Source: CBDEUK01 sp965250225 (GTDB taxonomy: Bacteria; Pseudomonadota; Gammaproteobacteria; Eutrophobiales; Eutrophobiaceae). From it: a stretch of 64,000 nucleotides of DNA. Every line of letters begins with the position of its first letter. Positions within the stretch are counted from its first letter, which is position 1. This document shows, piece by piece, positions 53,630 to 63,008 of the stretch. The position numbers were made by a program, and so were the translations under genes. The notes under the pieces are model-generated. The model saw only the letters and a list, made by a program, of their open reading frames with translations. It searched no databases and was not told the DNA's origin. The stretch lies in NCBI GenBank assembly GCA_965250225.1, contig CBDFNQ010000023.1:29862-93861 (forward strand). The letters are read 5' to 3'.

Positions 53630-54820
53630 CTATTTCTTACACCACAGACTTGGATTAACAGGTTTACCTTTTTTCCTGATTTCAAAGTAAAGACCGGCCT
53701 GATTTTGTCCGCCGCTGTCGCCGACACTGGCGATGGCTTCACCAGCCAGCACCCAATCATCCGGTTTTTTTAACAGACTTTCGTTATGGGCATAAAGACT
53801 CATATAGTCTTCACCGTGGTCAACAATAATCAACATGCCAAGATTTTTAAACCAGTCTGCAAAGATCACTCTACCATTATTAATTGCTTTAACTTCGGTT
53901 CCGGTCTTTGCTTTGATTAAAACACCATTCCAGCGTAAGTCATTGCCCTTTTTGTGGCTGCCAAAATATTGCACGATTGAACCTTGTATAGGCCATTCCA
54001 TTTTTCCGCGCATTTTTTTGAACGGAGGAATGTCTTCAAAAAATTCAATCGTACTGTTATTTTTCTTATCGAGTTTTGTTAGTAATTCCCCAAGCTCTTT
54101 TGCCTCAGCATTTAATGTCTGTAGCTCTATGTCTTTATTATGAATATATTGGTCGAGCTGCAAGAGTATGGATTCCCTGAGTTCCCGGCTATGGGCATAT
54201 TCCTGCATGCGTTGTTGCTGTTCGGCCTCTAAGGCAATTATCTCAGCGCTTTCTTTTTCAATAGATTGTTCCAGATCAAAAAGTGTCTGTAGTTTAGTTA
54301 TCGCAGTTTGTATGATTTGGCTTCTGGAACGATTGTGATATTCATAATAGGCCATCACTCGACCAATTCTGGCTGGATCTTCCTGGTTCAATAGCAGTTT
54401 TATATAGTCAGCACGCCCGGTCACATAAGCTGCCTGAATCTGTGTTGCAAGGGTAGTTCGTTCTTGTTTCAGAAGTTGCTGTTGTTGCTGTTCCTGTTGT
54501 CTGAGAATTTGTAATTTTTCTCGCTTCTCTGTCAGGCCATCTCTTAACAGGGCTATCCTGGTAGCGACTTCCCCGATACGGATCTCGTTTTGTTTTAATT
54601 CTTCGCTTAATGTGTTTTTTTCCTGTGCGGCAGCTGTCAGATCTTTTTCAGTTTCTTTGATATGAATTTTTAAAGACTCTAGTTTAGCGGCTTGTTCTTC
54701 AGTTGCTTCTTTGCTTGTTTCAGATTCGGAGTGTGTTGCAAAGGAAAGAACGAGACAAAGCAGGAACAGGGCAACGGAAGGATAATCAAAAAAAGTGGCT
54801 GGCTTTAATGGATTATTCAT
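53630..54820 (-). CDS. envC: Murein hydrolase activator EnvC
   Basis: The 396-residue protein has a signal peptide, a long coiled coil (residues about 40-260, rich in Glu/Gln/Leu heptads) and a LytM/M23 domain (GSIVQYFGSHKKGND, VIFADWFKNLGMLIIVDHG, LYFEIRKKGKPVNPSLW). The metal ligands of true LytM peptidases are missing (LRWNG and GLYFE in place of H-D and H-H), as in EnvC activators of AmiA/AmiB. The start overlaps gpmI by 8 bases. Confidence 0.94.
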   Translation of the reverse strand: MNNPLKPATFFDYPSVALFLLCLVLSFATHSESETSKEATEEQAAKLESLKIHIKETEKDLTAAAQEKNTLSEELKQNEIRIGEVATRIALLRDGLTEKREKLQILRQQEQQQQQLLKQERTTLATQIQAAYVTGRADYIKLLLNQEDPARIGRVMAYYEYHNRSRSQIIQTAITKLQTLFDLEQSIEKESAEIIALEAEQQQRMQEYAHSRELRESILLQLDQYIHNKDIELQTLNAEAKELGELLTKLDKKNNSTIEFFEDIPPFKKMRGKMEWPIQGSIVQYFGSHKKGNDLRWNGVLIKAKTGTEVKAINNGRVIFADWFKNLGMLIIVDHGEDYMSLYAHNESLLKKPDDWVLAGEAIASVGDSGGQNQAGLYFEIRKKGKPVNPSLWCKK

Positions 54821-56390
54821 TGCTTAATTTTAACAGAATATGTCCGGTCATTTCTTCCGGTTGTTTCAGTCCCATGAGATGTAACATAGTTGGGCTGATA
54901 TCAGATAGAGAACCAGCCCCTGGCATTGTTTCTGCCGGACGTCCAATGTAGAGGAAAGGGACGAGATTCGAAGTATGTGCCGTGTGTGGTTCCGCTATTT
55001 TTTTTTCACCCGTGTAAACACGCATCTGTTCAGCATTTCCGTGATCAGCTGTGATAATAGCTTCGCCACCATTTTTCTGGAGTGTGTTGATAATTTTACT
55101 AAGGCATTCATCTATGGTTTCAACTGCCTTGATGGCGGCATCATAATCACCGGTGTGACCAACCATATCAGTATTGGCAAAATTACAAATGATCGCATCA
55201 TATTTATCACTTTCAATGGCCTCTACAAATCTCTCGGTCACTTCATGTGCACTCATCTCGGGTTGTTCAACATAGGTTTTGACGTGAGGTGAGGGTACCA
55301 ATATGCGATCTTCTCCGTCGAACACATGTTCTTCACCAGCATTGAAGAAAAAAGTAATGTGGGCATATTTTTCTGTTTCTGCAATCCTCAGTTGCCTCAG
55401 ACCCTGGGCTGCGATGTATTGACCAAAAACATTATGTAGACTGGCAGTCGGGAAGGCGACCGGAAATTCGTAGTTCGACTTATATTCGGTCAGGCTGATG
55501 AAGCTGCCTAATTCAGGCACGTGTTGCCGCTCAAAACTGACAAAATTTTCCTTGGTGAATGCCCTGGCCAACTGCCTGGCTCTGTCGGATCGATAGTTGG
55601 CAAACACCATAACATCACCGGCTTCAACCCGGATTGGTTCCTGATGGTCTGAGTGGGTAGAGTGTGTAGTAGTGGTGGCACTGACAAATTCATCTGTCTC
55701 GCCTCGTGCATAAGCCATTTCCAGGCCGACGAACGCATCGGGTGCCTGGTATAGACCTTTGCCCTGGCTGATAAGATCGTAAGCAGCCTGGGTTCTATCC
55801 CAATGTTGATTGCGATCCATGGCGTAGTGACGACCAATGATTGAGGCAAACGCACCTTTTCCGAGTTCGCGTATCTTGACCTGAGCACGAAAAATGGATT
55901 CCGTTGCACTTTTCTGCGGCGTGTCTCTGCCGTCGAGAAAGGCGTGTAAATAAATTTTTCCCACACCATATTGATCGGCTAAATCCATGAGTGCAAAGAT
56001 GTGATCCTCATGACTGTGAACGCCGCCATCGGACAATAAACCCAAAAGATGGACTGCTTTGTTTGCAGTTGCGGCTTCTTTGAAGGCGCTGGTTAAATGT
56101 TCGTTATTGAAGAAACTGCCATCTTCGAGTGCGCGATTGATGCGAGTGAATTCCTGATCAACAACTCGGCCTGAACCAATGTTCATATGGCCAACCTCTG
56201 AATTCCCCATTTGTTTGGCGGGTAGGCCAACGTCCAGTCCTGATGCACTGATGAGAGTGTGTGGATACCCTGCCCAATATTTGTCCCAATTGGGTTTATG
56301 GGCGTTATCGATGGCATTGTATGAGGTATTTTCTGAATAACCCCAGCCATCAAGAATAATCAGTGCGATCGGCCTGTGCTCAAGCTGCAT
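54813..56390 (-). CDS. gpmI: Cofactor-independent phosphoglycerate mutase
   Basis: The 525-residue protein shows LIILDGWGYSENTSYNAI with the first Asp, MGNSEVGHMNIGSGRVVDQ with the phosphorylated Ser, DGRDTPQKSA and the second metal site in CNFANTDMVGHTGD and ITADHGNAEQM. It interconverts 3- and 2-phosphoglycerate with manganese. It opens the envC-ctpA-yibQ transcription unit. Confidence 0.97.
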   Translation of the reverse strand: MQLEHRPIALIILDGWGYSENTSYNAIDNAHKPNWDKYWAGYPHTLISASGLDVGLPAKQMGNSEVGHMNIGSGRVVDQEFTRINRALEDGSFFNNEHLTSAFKEAATANKAVHLLGLLSDGGVHSHEDHIFALMDLADQYGVGKIYLHAFLDGRDTPQKSATESIFRAQVKIRELGKGAFASIIGRHYAMDRNQHWDRTQAAYDLISQGKGLYQAPDAFVGLEMAYARGETDEFVSATTTTHSTHSDHQEPIRVEAGDVMVFANYRSDRARQLARAFTKENFVSFERQHVPELGSFISLTEYKSNYEFPVAFPTASLHNVFGQYIAAQGLRQLRIAETEKYAHITFFFNAGEEHVFDGEDRILVPSPHVKTYVEQPEMSAHEVTERFVEAIESDKYDAIICNFANTDMVGHTGDYDAAIKAVETIDECLSKIINTLQKNGGEAIITADHGNAEQMRVYTGEKKIAEPHTAHTSNLVPFLYIGRPAETMPGAGSLSDISPTMLHLMGLKQPEEMTGHILLKLSNE

Positions 56391-56682
56391 GGAAGAACAA
56401 GTCTACGTTAATGGTGTTCGTCAAATATAGAGTCAAAGATTACAATACTCAGTGAATTGAGTTGCAGGGTGATGTCAGTTCTGTTCATTAATATATGGCT
56501 GTGCAGTTTAACATGATTTTCCTCACAGCATAGGATGGTATTTAGAGTGAGAAACTTTGATAAATTCATTGTTTTCTTGAAGAATTTTTTTGATCACGCT
56601 CTCAGATAACGTATTATTGCCGCCTTATTTTGGAATACACACATTAACCAGAGCTTTTGAACTCGCAAACAATTAGGACATT
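56391..56682. other. Divergent intergenic region gpmI / rhodanese
   Basis: This 292-base gap holds the promoters of two divergent units. It is AT-rich in part. I see no clear hairpin or repeat. Confidence 0.4.
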
Positions 56683-57108
56683 ATGGAACGCATACCTGAA
56701 TTTATCGCAAACCATCTTTTTTTATGCTCATTATTCGTCGCATTATTCACGTTATTACTCTGGCAGCTTTTCGGGGATAGTTTGAGTGGTGTCAAGGGCG
56801 TTTCTACCAGTGAGATGACCCATCTGATCAACCGTGAAAATGCTCTTGTTCTGGACATTCGATCAGAAGAAGATTTCAAGAATGGTTATATTATTAACGC
56901 AAAAAATATTCCTCACTCAGAACTTGAAGATTCATTGAAAAAAATGCAAAAGCATAAAAATGACTCAATTGTCCTGTATTGTCAGAATGGTTCGGATTCC
57001 TCCCGAGTTATTCGAGCGGTCAAACAATCCGGTTTTGAAAAAGTGTGTTTTCTAAAAGGGGGGATGTTGTCCTGGCAAAATGCCAATCTCCCCATTGCAA
57101 AGAAATAA
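56683..57108 (+). CDS. Rhodanese-like domain protein (YibN type)
   Basis: The 141-residue protein has one N-terminal membrane segment (FLCSLFVALFTLLLWQLF) and a rhodanese domain with VLDIRSEEDFKNGYIINAKNIPHSEL and the active-site loop LYCQNGSDSSR carrying the Cys. YibN-type proteins commonly precede secB. It may handle sulfur at the membrane; grxC, often between the two genes, is absent here. Confidence 0.9.
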   Translation: MERIPEFIANHLFLCSLFVALFTLLLWQLFGDSLSGVKGVSTSEMTHLINRENALVLDIRSEEDFKNGYIINAKNIPHSELEDSLKKMQKHKNDSIVLYCQNGSDSSRVIRAVKQSGFEKVCFLKGGMLSWQNANLPIAKK

Positions 57109-57135
57109 AAACGATTAAGTCAGGAGTGATATTCA

Positions 57136-57624
57136 ATGGCAGATGAAGATAACAAACCAGCCGCCGCCGATGCAAATGTGGTAACAGGTCAATTTGCGGT
57201 ACAAAAAGTTTATGTCAAAGACATTTCGTTCGAGGCGCCTCATGCACCTGAAATTTTTCAGGACCAATGGGAGCCACAGGTGAACATGGAGCTTTCAAAT
57301 GATTCAAAAAAGATCAAGGATACGATTCATGATGTTACATTGGGTGTCACCCTGACAGTGACGGCTAATGAAAAAACAATTTATCTGGCGGAAGTTAAAC
57401 AAGCGGGTATTTTTTTGATCGATGGTTTCCCGGACGAAGCGGTTAAGCGAATATTGATGACCGCGTGTCCTAATATGCTTTTTCCATTCGCTCGCGAGCT
57501 AGTGGCAGACATGGTCGCTCGCGGTGGATTTCCACAATTATTACTTGCGCCTGTCAATTTCGATGCCTTGTACATGCAACGAATGCAGGAACAAGAAGCC
57601 AATGCGAATAAGACAACACATTAA
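57136..57624 (+). CDS. secB: Protein-export chaperone SecB
   Basis: The 162-residue protein has the SecB sequence: FAVQKVYVKDISFEAPHAPEIF, VTLGVTLTVTANEKTIYLAEV, QAGIFLIDGF, CPNMLFPFARELVADMVARGGFPQL and PVNFDALYMQ (in part). It holds unfolded precursors for SecA. It sits upstream of gpsA by 26 bases. Confidence 0.97.
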   Translation: MADEDNKPAAADANVVTGQFAVQKVYVKDISFEAPHAPEIFQDQWEPQVNMELSNDSKKIKDTIHDVTLGVTLTVTANEKTIYLAEVKQAGIFLIDGFPDEAVKRILMTACPNMLFPFARELVADMVARGGFPQLLLAPVNFDALYMQRMQEQEANANKTTH

Positions 57625-57650
57625 TAAATAAGAGTGATCGGTAAAAGACC

Positions 57651-58658
57651 ATGAACCACAGGGATAACACACTCCTTGTAGTCGGGGCTGGTTCCTGGGG
57701 AACGGCTCTGGCACTGGTTTTGGCGCGGAATGGTTATAAGACCTGGCTCTGGGGTAGAGACGCTGAACATGTCGATAATCTAAAAATTAGCCGTGAAAAT
57801 GTGCGTTATCTTCCGGGTGTCTCTTTTCCTGAGACCTTATTTCCAGTCAGTGATTTTTCTGAAATCGATGATGTTATACAAGACATCGTTCTGGCTGTTC
57901 CCTGCTCAGGTTTGAGGGCAACACTGGAACAATTGCAAGCTGCCTTTGGTTCCAGTTTACGCATCTGTCTATCTTCAAAAGGTATGGAAAGGGGTTCGCA
58001 TCTACTCGGACATGAGGTCGTCTCTTCCTGTTTTGAAAATCCAGTTGATACGCTGGTGTTATCTGGTCCGTCCTTTGCCAAAGAGGTTGCCGCAAATTTA
58101 CCTACAGCGGTGACTATTACCTCAGAGGATCAGCAATTGGCGGAAGATTTTGCCAGCTTTTTTCGCAACGATCATTTCCGTACCTATACGCATGGTGATT
58201 TGATTGGTGTGGAAATCAGTGGCGCGGTGAAAAATGTGATGGCCATTGCGGCCGGTATCGCAGACGGCCTTGGCTATGGTGCGAATACTCGCGCAGCCTT
58301 GATCACTCGGGGTCTGGCGGAAATTCTGCGTCTGGGTATGGCGATGGGGGCAAAACAGGAAACCTTTATGGGGCTTGCCGGTTTAGGTGATCTGGTCTTG
58401 AGCTGTACGGACGATCTTTCGCGCAACCGACGTTTTGGTTTGCAATTGGCTAAAGGTCAGACAATTAAACAGGCCGAGCTTGCCATCGGCCAGGCAATTG
58501 AAGGTGTAAAAACCGCGAAAGAAGTATGTTTATTAGCAGAACGTTTTGAAGTTGAAATGCCGATCAGCGAACAAGTGCTGCAAGTGATTGAAGGAGATAT
58601 TACACCAGAAGATGCTGTGAAGAACTTATTGCGACGCGAACCAAAAGCGGAGATGTAA
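57651..58658 (+). CDS. gpsA: NAD(P)H-dependent glycerol-3-phosphate dehydrogenase
   Basis: The 335-residue protein has the Rossmann motif VVGAGSWGTALALVLARNG, SKGMERG, LSGPSFAKEVA and the catalytic EISGAVKNVMAIAAGI, plus GLAGLGDLVLSCTDDLSRNRRFG. It makes sn-glycerol-3-phosphate for phospholipids. It ends the rhodanese-secB-gpsA unit. Confidence 0.97.
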   Translation: MNHRDNTLLVVGAGSWGTALALVLARNGYKTWLWGRDAEHVDNLKISRENVRYLPGVSFPETLFPVSDFSEIDDVIQDIVLAVPCSGLRATLEQLQAAFGSSLRICLSSKGMERGSHLLGHEVVSSCFENPVDTLVLSGPSFAKEVAANLPTAVTITSEDQQLAEDFASFFRNDHFRTYTHGDLIGVEISGAVKNVMAIAAGIADGLGYGANTRAALITRGLAEILRLGMAMGAKQETFMGLAGLGDLVLSCTDDLSRNRRFGLQLAKGQTIKQAELAIGQAIEGVKTAKEVCLLAERFEVEMPISEQVLQVIEGDITPEDAVKNLLRREPKAEM

Positions 58659-58757
58659 TACCGTAATACAGGCTTTAACCTTAAATATATTATGGTCGAA
58701 GTCGATATGAAAATTTAGGATGTGTAATTTATCTCAATCTGAATTAGCAGGGATCGT

Positions 58758-60431
58758 ATGAAAAAAATCATTTTATCTTTCATGATCGGCGTTGTTTCGG
58801 TCATCGGTATTTTTCTCGTACTGAATACGACAAACTATGTCACCCTTTTGCCAGACGCTATACTGCCTGACAGTGGAAAGTATCAGGGAGAAATGGTCAA
58901 GGGGATATTTCATGGGCAGGGCAAGATTGTTTGGTCTGACGGTTCTAACTACGAAGGTATGTTCAGTGACGGGCTTTTCCATGGCCAGGGACGTCTTCAG
59001 ATGGCTGATGGTTCCGTTTATGAAGGTGAGTTCACTCGAGGTCAGATTACAGGCACAGGAACCATGGTTTATAAAGACGAACTGACTACCATCTATACTG
59101 GCGAACTTAAAGATGGATTGGCTCATGGTGAAGGCATATTGAAAAATGCTGATCAAAGCTATGAAGGACAATTCAGACGAAATAAATATCATGGACAGGG
59201 GGCACAAACGTTTGAATCCGGTGTTGAATACAGCGGCGGGTTCGAGAATAACGCTTATCAAGGCCAGGGTACTTATACTATGGACGACGGACAGGTATAC
59301 CGTGGCCAATTTGTTGATGGTAGCTTTACCGGCGAAGGTGAATACACCAATAGCGATGGTAATCACTATAAGGGTACGTTCAAAGATTGGCTGTACCATG
59401 GCAATGGTGAACTGAAAAAGGAAAACGGTGATCGCTATCTAGGCACCTTTGAACAAGGAGTACTGACTGGCGAAGGAGAGCACATCGCTGCTGACGGCAC
59501 ACACTATACCGGTGGATTCAATTACGGCATGTATCAAGGTAAAGGTACATTGACGTACGCAAAACCCATCGATGGAATCAAAACTGTCAGTGGGCAATTT
59601 GAATATAACAGGCTCGTGGAATCTAAAGACATGCCGAACCTTCGAGAGCCTGGATTCAATAACGAAATCGCTCTCTACAATCAGGAAACATTATTGCAAA
59701 CTGCTTGGTCGGGTTTGCAAACGAATGATCCGAACGAGATAGATTTATATTTCCTGGGTGTGGCTGGGGATGGTAAACAAGCGGTATTTCGACGTGAAAT
59801 TCAGTTTGTGCAGGATTACTTCGACAAAACATATAAAACGATGGGTAAATCGATGAGTTTGATCAATGACAAGCAAACAGTTGAATCGATTCCTCTGGCG
59901 ACTCGAACAAGTATTCAACGCACACTCTCAACTATGGCAAATCGCATGGACCCTGAACAGGACATTCTGTTTATTTATCTCAGTAGCCATGGTTCATCCG
60001 ATTTCGAACTTAGTCTCGATCAACCTGGCTTTTCGTTGCCGGACCTGAGTGCAAAGGCATTTGCCGAAATATTAAATGAGTTGCCAATGAAGTGGAAAGT
60101 GATTGTCATATCCGCCTGTTACTCAGGCGGTTTTATTCCAGAACTTAAAAATGAGCAAACCTTGATCATCGCCGCTGCGGCAGATGACAAACGTTCATTC
60201 GGTTGCGATGATAAAAATGATTTCACTTATTTTGGGGAAGCCTATTTCAAAACTGCCTTGCCACAAACGAATGACTTTATCACTGCGTTTGATAAAGCGA
60301 AGGAAATAGTCAACGAACGAGAGAAATCGCAAGACTATGACAACTCATATCCACAAATATTTAAACCGAATGGCATTGCACGACATCTTGAAAAATGGCA
60401 GAAACAAGAATCAAGGGTCAGTAGCGATTGA
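58758..60431 (+). CDS. MORN-repeat protein with C-terminal C13 (legumain-like) peptidase domain
   Basis: The 557-residue protein has a membrane anchor (residues 4-25), then about ten MORN repeats (residues about 40-275, for example YQGEMVKGIFHGQGKIVWSDG and YEGEFTRGQITGTGTMVYKD). A peptidase C13 domain follows (about 310-540). The His-Cys dyad is visible as YLSSHGSSDF (His411) and ISACYSGGF (Cys454), the caspase/legumain-fold pattern. It likely faces the periplasm, since the anchor is N-terminal. MORN repeats often bind membrane lipid or protein partners. I infer a tethered cysteine peptidase; its substrate is unknown. Confidence 0.85.
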   Translation: MKKIILSFMIGVVSVIGIFLVLNTTNYVTLLPDAILPDSGKYQGEMVKGIFHGQGKIVWSDGSNYEGMFSDGLFHGQGRLQMADGSVYEGEFTRGQITGTGTMVYKDELTTIYTGELKDGLAHGEGILKNADQSYEGQFRRNKYHGQGAQTFESGVEYSGGFENNAYQGQGTYTMDDGQVYRGQFVDGSFTGEGEYTNSDGNHYKGTFKDWLYHGNGELKKENGDRYLGTFEQGVLTGEGEHIAADGTHYTGGFNYGMYQGKGTLTYAKPIDGIKTVSGQFEYNRLVESKDMPNLREPGFNNEIALYNQETLLQTAWSGLQTNDPNEIDLYFLGVAGDGKQAVFRREIQFVQDYFDKTYKTMGKSMSLINDKQTVESIPLATRTSIQRTLSTMANRMDPEQDILFIYLSSHGSSDFELSLDQPGFSLPDLSAKAFAEILNELPMKWKVIVISACYSGGFIPELKNEQTLIIAAAADDKRSFGCDDKNDFTYFGEAYFKTALPQTNDFITAFDKAKEIVNEREKSQDYDNSYPQIFKPNGIARHLEKWQKQESRVSSD

Positions 60432-60507
60432 TGTAGATTTATACAGTTTGGCTTACAGTCTAATATCCCGTCTTAATAGAATCTCCATTAATGTTTTCAA
60501 TAAGATT

Positions 60508-60553
<46 letters not shown>

Positions 60554-60562
60554 TCATTAATT

Positions 60563-60581
60563 TGATTCACTTTGTGAATCA
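60563..60581. terminator. Perfect 8 bp hairpin beyond the trmL stop
   Basis: TGATTCAC and GTGAATCA flank a TTT loop. It lies 9 bases beyond the trmL stop on its downstream side. There is no long T run, so termination strength is uncertain. Confidence 0.5.
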
Positions 60582-60589
60582 TTCAGAAT

Positions 60590-61045
60590 TTATTGAAAAC
60601 CCTGTTGCCTCCACGCTTCATACAATACGATACTGACTGAATTCGAGAGATTTAAACTGCGGCTGTCTTCACGCATGGGAATTCTAATCACTTCTTCAAT
60701 ACGTTGATGCTCACGTATTTCATCGGGAAGGCCGCGGGTTTCTGGACCAAAAATAAATGTATCGCCGGTCTGATAAATTGGCGTGTTATGATTTTTGTCA
60801 CCTTTGGTCGAAATGGCAAATAGTCGTTGTGGATTGAGCTGATTCAATAGGTCTTCAAAATTTTGATATTCTTTTACCTTGTCCCATTCAATATAATCCA
60901 GGCCAGCACGGCGTAGACGTTTTTCATCCAGTTCAAAACCTAATGGATGAACGAGATGCAATTCTGCTCCAGTATTGGCGCAAAGGCGTATAATATTGCC
61001 GGTATTGGGCGGGATCTCCGGTTCAAATAACACGATGTGAAACAT
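60590..61045 (-). CDS. trmL: tRNA (cytidine/uridine-2'-O)-methyltransferase TrmL
   Basis: The 151-residue SPOUT methyltransferase shows VLFEPEIPPNTGNIIRLCANTG, LHLVHPLGFELDEKRLRRAGLDY, FIFGPETRGLP and IPMREDSRSLNLSNSVSIVLYEA (in part). TrmL modifies the wobble base of tRNA-Leu. Its ATG is directly against the left arm of a 158 bp foldback. Confidence 0.95.
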   Translation of the reverse strand: MFHIVLFEPEIPPNTGNIIRLCANTGAELHLVHPLGFELDEKRLRRAGLDYIEWDKVKEYQNFEDLLNQLNPQRLFAISTKGDKNHNTPIYQTGDTFIFGPETRGLPDEIREHQRIEEVIRIPMREDSRSLNLSNSVSIVLYEAWRQQGFQ

Positions 61046-61203
61046 ATACCCATGATACTTGAAAATGCGTGTTCAGAGTGTGTCCGTTTTTATTCAGGGC
61101 AAGGCGTGACGATGCGCATGGCCGCTCCCTGTAAAGAGGAGCAACGCTGCCATGGATGAAAACAGGCGCGCTAAGAATATGCATTTCCAAGTATCATGGG
61201 TAT
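61046..61203. repeat. 158 bp foldback between trmL and pyrD-like gene
   Basis: Arms 61046-61068 and 61181-61203 are inverse complements over 23 bases with one mismatch. A weaker inner pairing (CCGTTTTTATTC against GGATGAAAACAG) extends the hairpin. The left arm begins one base from the trmL start; the right arm ends 4 bases before the chosen start of the dehydrogenase gene. The centre holds no gene. Confidence 0.85.
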
Positions 61204-61207
61204 AAGT

Positions 61208-62143
61208 ATGACCAATAAATTATTAAGTCTTGATTTTTGTGGTATGGAGTTTAATACGCCACTGGTGTTGTTGTCAGGTTGTGTTGGCTTCGGCGAGGAA
61301 TACACACGCATTGATGGCTTCTCCAATTCTGATGCCGGGGCTATCTGTTTAAAGGGTACGACCCTGGAGCCTCGGCTCGGTAATCCGCCACATCGCATCG
61401 CAGAGACCTATATGGGTATGTTGAATGCGATTGGGCTACAAAATCCAGGCACTCAAGTGGTTGTGGATGAATACTTACCCAATCTGGATTTTTCTGAAAC
61501 GCGTTTCATTGCCAACCTTTCTGGTACCACGGTGGAAGAATATGAAGAGATCACGCGTATCTTCGACGACTCACCTATTGATGCGATGGAGATAAACATC
61601 TCCTGTCCCAATGTCAAAGAAGGGGGTGTTGCCTTTGGTAATGATCCAGAGATGTCTTTTCGGGTGGTTGAGGCCTGTAGGCGTGCCACCAATAAACCTC
61701 TTATTACCAAGTTGTCACCGAACCAGACCGATATTGCCTACAATGCCAAACGCTGTATCGAAGCCGGTACAAATGCTTTTGCTGTGATCAATACCGTCAT
61801 GGGTATGGCGATTGATATCGAAAGCCGCCAGCCGATCATTGGTAATAACCAGGGAGGCCTGTCTGGTCCTGCAATCAAACCGATTGCCTTGTTAAAAGTA
61901 CATCAGGTGTATCAGGTAGCGAAGGAACATAGTATTCCGATCATTGGTCAAGGTGGTGTCACAACAGCAGAAGATGCCATTGAATTTATCATCGCCGGTT
62001 CCAGTGCAGTGGGAATGGGTACAGCCCTGTTTTATGATCCGTTAATACTGAAACAGATCAATCAGGGGATTGAAGATTATTTAAAAAAACACAAAATGAA
62101 ATCAGTGTCTGAGCTTGTTGGCACCTTGGAGCTTCATAGTTAG
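61208..62143 (+). CDS. Dihydroorotate dehydrogenase, class 1B-like
   Basis: The 311-residue flavin TIM barrel shows NTPLVLLSGCVGFGEEY, ICLKGTTLEPRLGNPPHRIAET, MLNAIGLQNPG, NISCPNVKEGG (catalytic Cys region), TKLSPNQTDI, GGLSGPAIKPIAL and IGQGGVTTAEDA. These phrases follow the class 1B form, which normally works with a PyrK electron-transfer subunit. No pyrK is nearby. ATG 61208 (MTNKLLSLDF) is preferred because an ATG at 61196 lies inside the foldback arm. It could oxidise dihydroorotate or a related pyrimidine. Confidence 0.85.
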   Translation: MTNKLLSLDFCGMEFNTPLVLLSGCVGFGEEYTRIDGFSNSDAGAICLKGTTLEPRLGNPPHRIAETYMGMLNAIGLQNPGTQVVVDEYLPNLDFSETRFIANLSGTTVEEYEEITRIFDDSPIDAMEINISCPNVKEGGVAFGNDPEMSFRVVEACRRATNKPLITKLSPNQTDIAYNAKRCIEAGTNAFAVINTVMGMAIDIESRQPIIGNNQGGLSGPAIKPIALLKVHQVYQVAKEHSIPIIGQGGVTTAEDAIEFIIAGSSAVGMGTALFYDPLILKQINQGIEDYLKKHKMKSVSELVGTLELHS

Positions 62144-62156
62144 TCGTCCCTGAAGA

Positions 62157-62378
62157 TTAAGCAAAAACACAAAAATTTATTTTCTGATTTCCCGCTATTT
62201 TCAAACTTAATCGACGAAAGATAGCTTGAAAATATCGAAACCAATAAAACCAGGCCAGTAGCTTAGCCATATTGTATGCAGCGGCAGCTAATACGACATT
62301 AGCACGGTCTCCCGCTTTGCCTTTTAAGTGATTTCTGTTCAATCGATGGTCTGATTTTAGATGACCGATAGCCGCTCG
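62157..62378 (-). pseudogene. 3' fragment of an IS5-like transposase
   Basis: The frame from 62378 reads RAAIGHLKSDHRLNRNHLKGKAGD and ANVVLAAAAYNMAKLL, matching the C-terminal end of IS5-type DDE transposases (the 'IGHLKSDHRL-RN-LKG' segment). The upstream catalytic part is gone. At its 5' edge it joins an IS3 transposase remnant near CGAGCGGCT. Confidence 0.75.
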
Positions 62379-63008
62379 ACAAAGACGTTATCTCACCATG
62401 AACCTTTGCCATCCATGTTGATCTGAATACCATTGTCTTTGAGCAGTCCAGTGAAAGCTTGTGAAGTGAACTGGCTACCTTGGTCGGTATTCATAATCTC
62501 AGGTTTGCCATATTGAGCCATTAGCTTTCTCAACGGCTTCCAGACAAAAATGAACATCCATGGTGATAGAGACTTTCCAGGACAGTACACGAGGGGTGAA
62601 CCAGTCCAGCACGGCAACCAAATAGACAAAACCTCTAGCCATCGGGATGTAGGTAATATCCATCGCCCAGATTTGATTGGGGCGTATAACAGACAGATGA
62701 CGTAACAAGTAAGGATAAATGACCGACACCCGGCTTCGTGGCTTACGGTACAGTGCCTCTATACCCATTTTCTTCATCAAGGTGGAAACATGCTTGCGGC
62801 CAACCTTAAAGCCTTCGTGGCGTAATAAACCCCGCAGCATACGAGCACCCGCAAAAGGTAATTCCAGATGCAGTTTGTCGATCCACTTCATAAGCTGCTG
62901 GTCACGCTCAGAGACAGGGCGAGGCAGATAATAGACACTGCCTCGGCTAATGTTCAGTGCCTTGACCTGGCGCGTGATGGGTAAAGAATGGTTGCGGTCG
63001 GTCATCAT
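62372..63008 (-). pseudogene. IS3-family OrfB transposase remnant
   Basis: Frames 62499-63008 and 62393-62629 together give a DDE integrase-type transposase: HSLPITRQVKALNISRGSVYYLPR, RPNQIWAMDITYIPMARGFVYL (first Asp), NTDQGSQFTSQAFTGLLKDN (second Asp). A one-base shift lies near 62522. After GKGSW a TGA at 62393-62395 replaces the usual Arg codon, and the frame then reads DNVFVERL before it meets the IS5 fragment. The three catalytic acids are encoded but not in one open frame. Confidence 0.82.
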
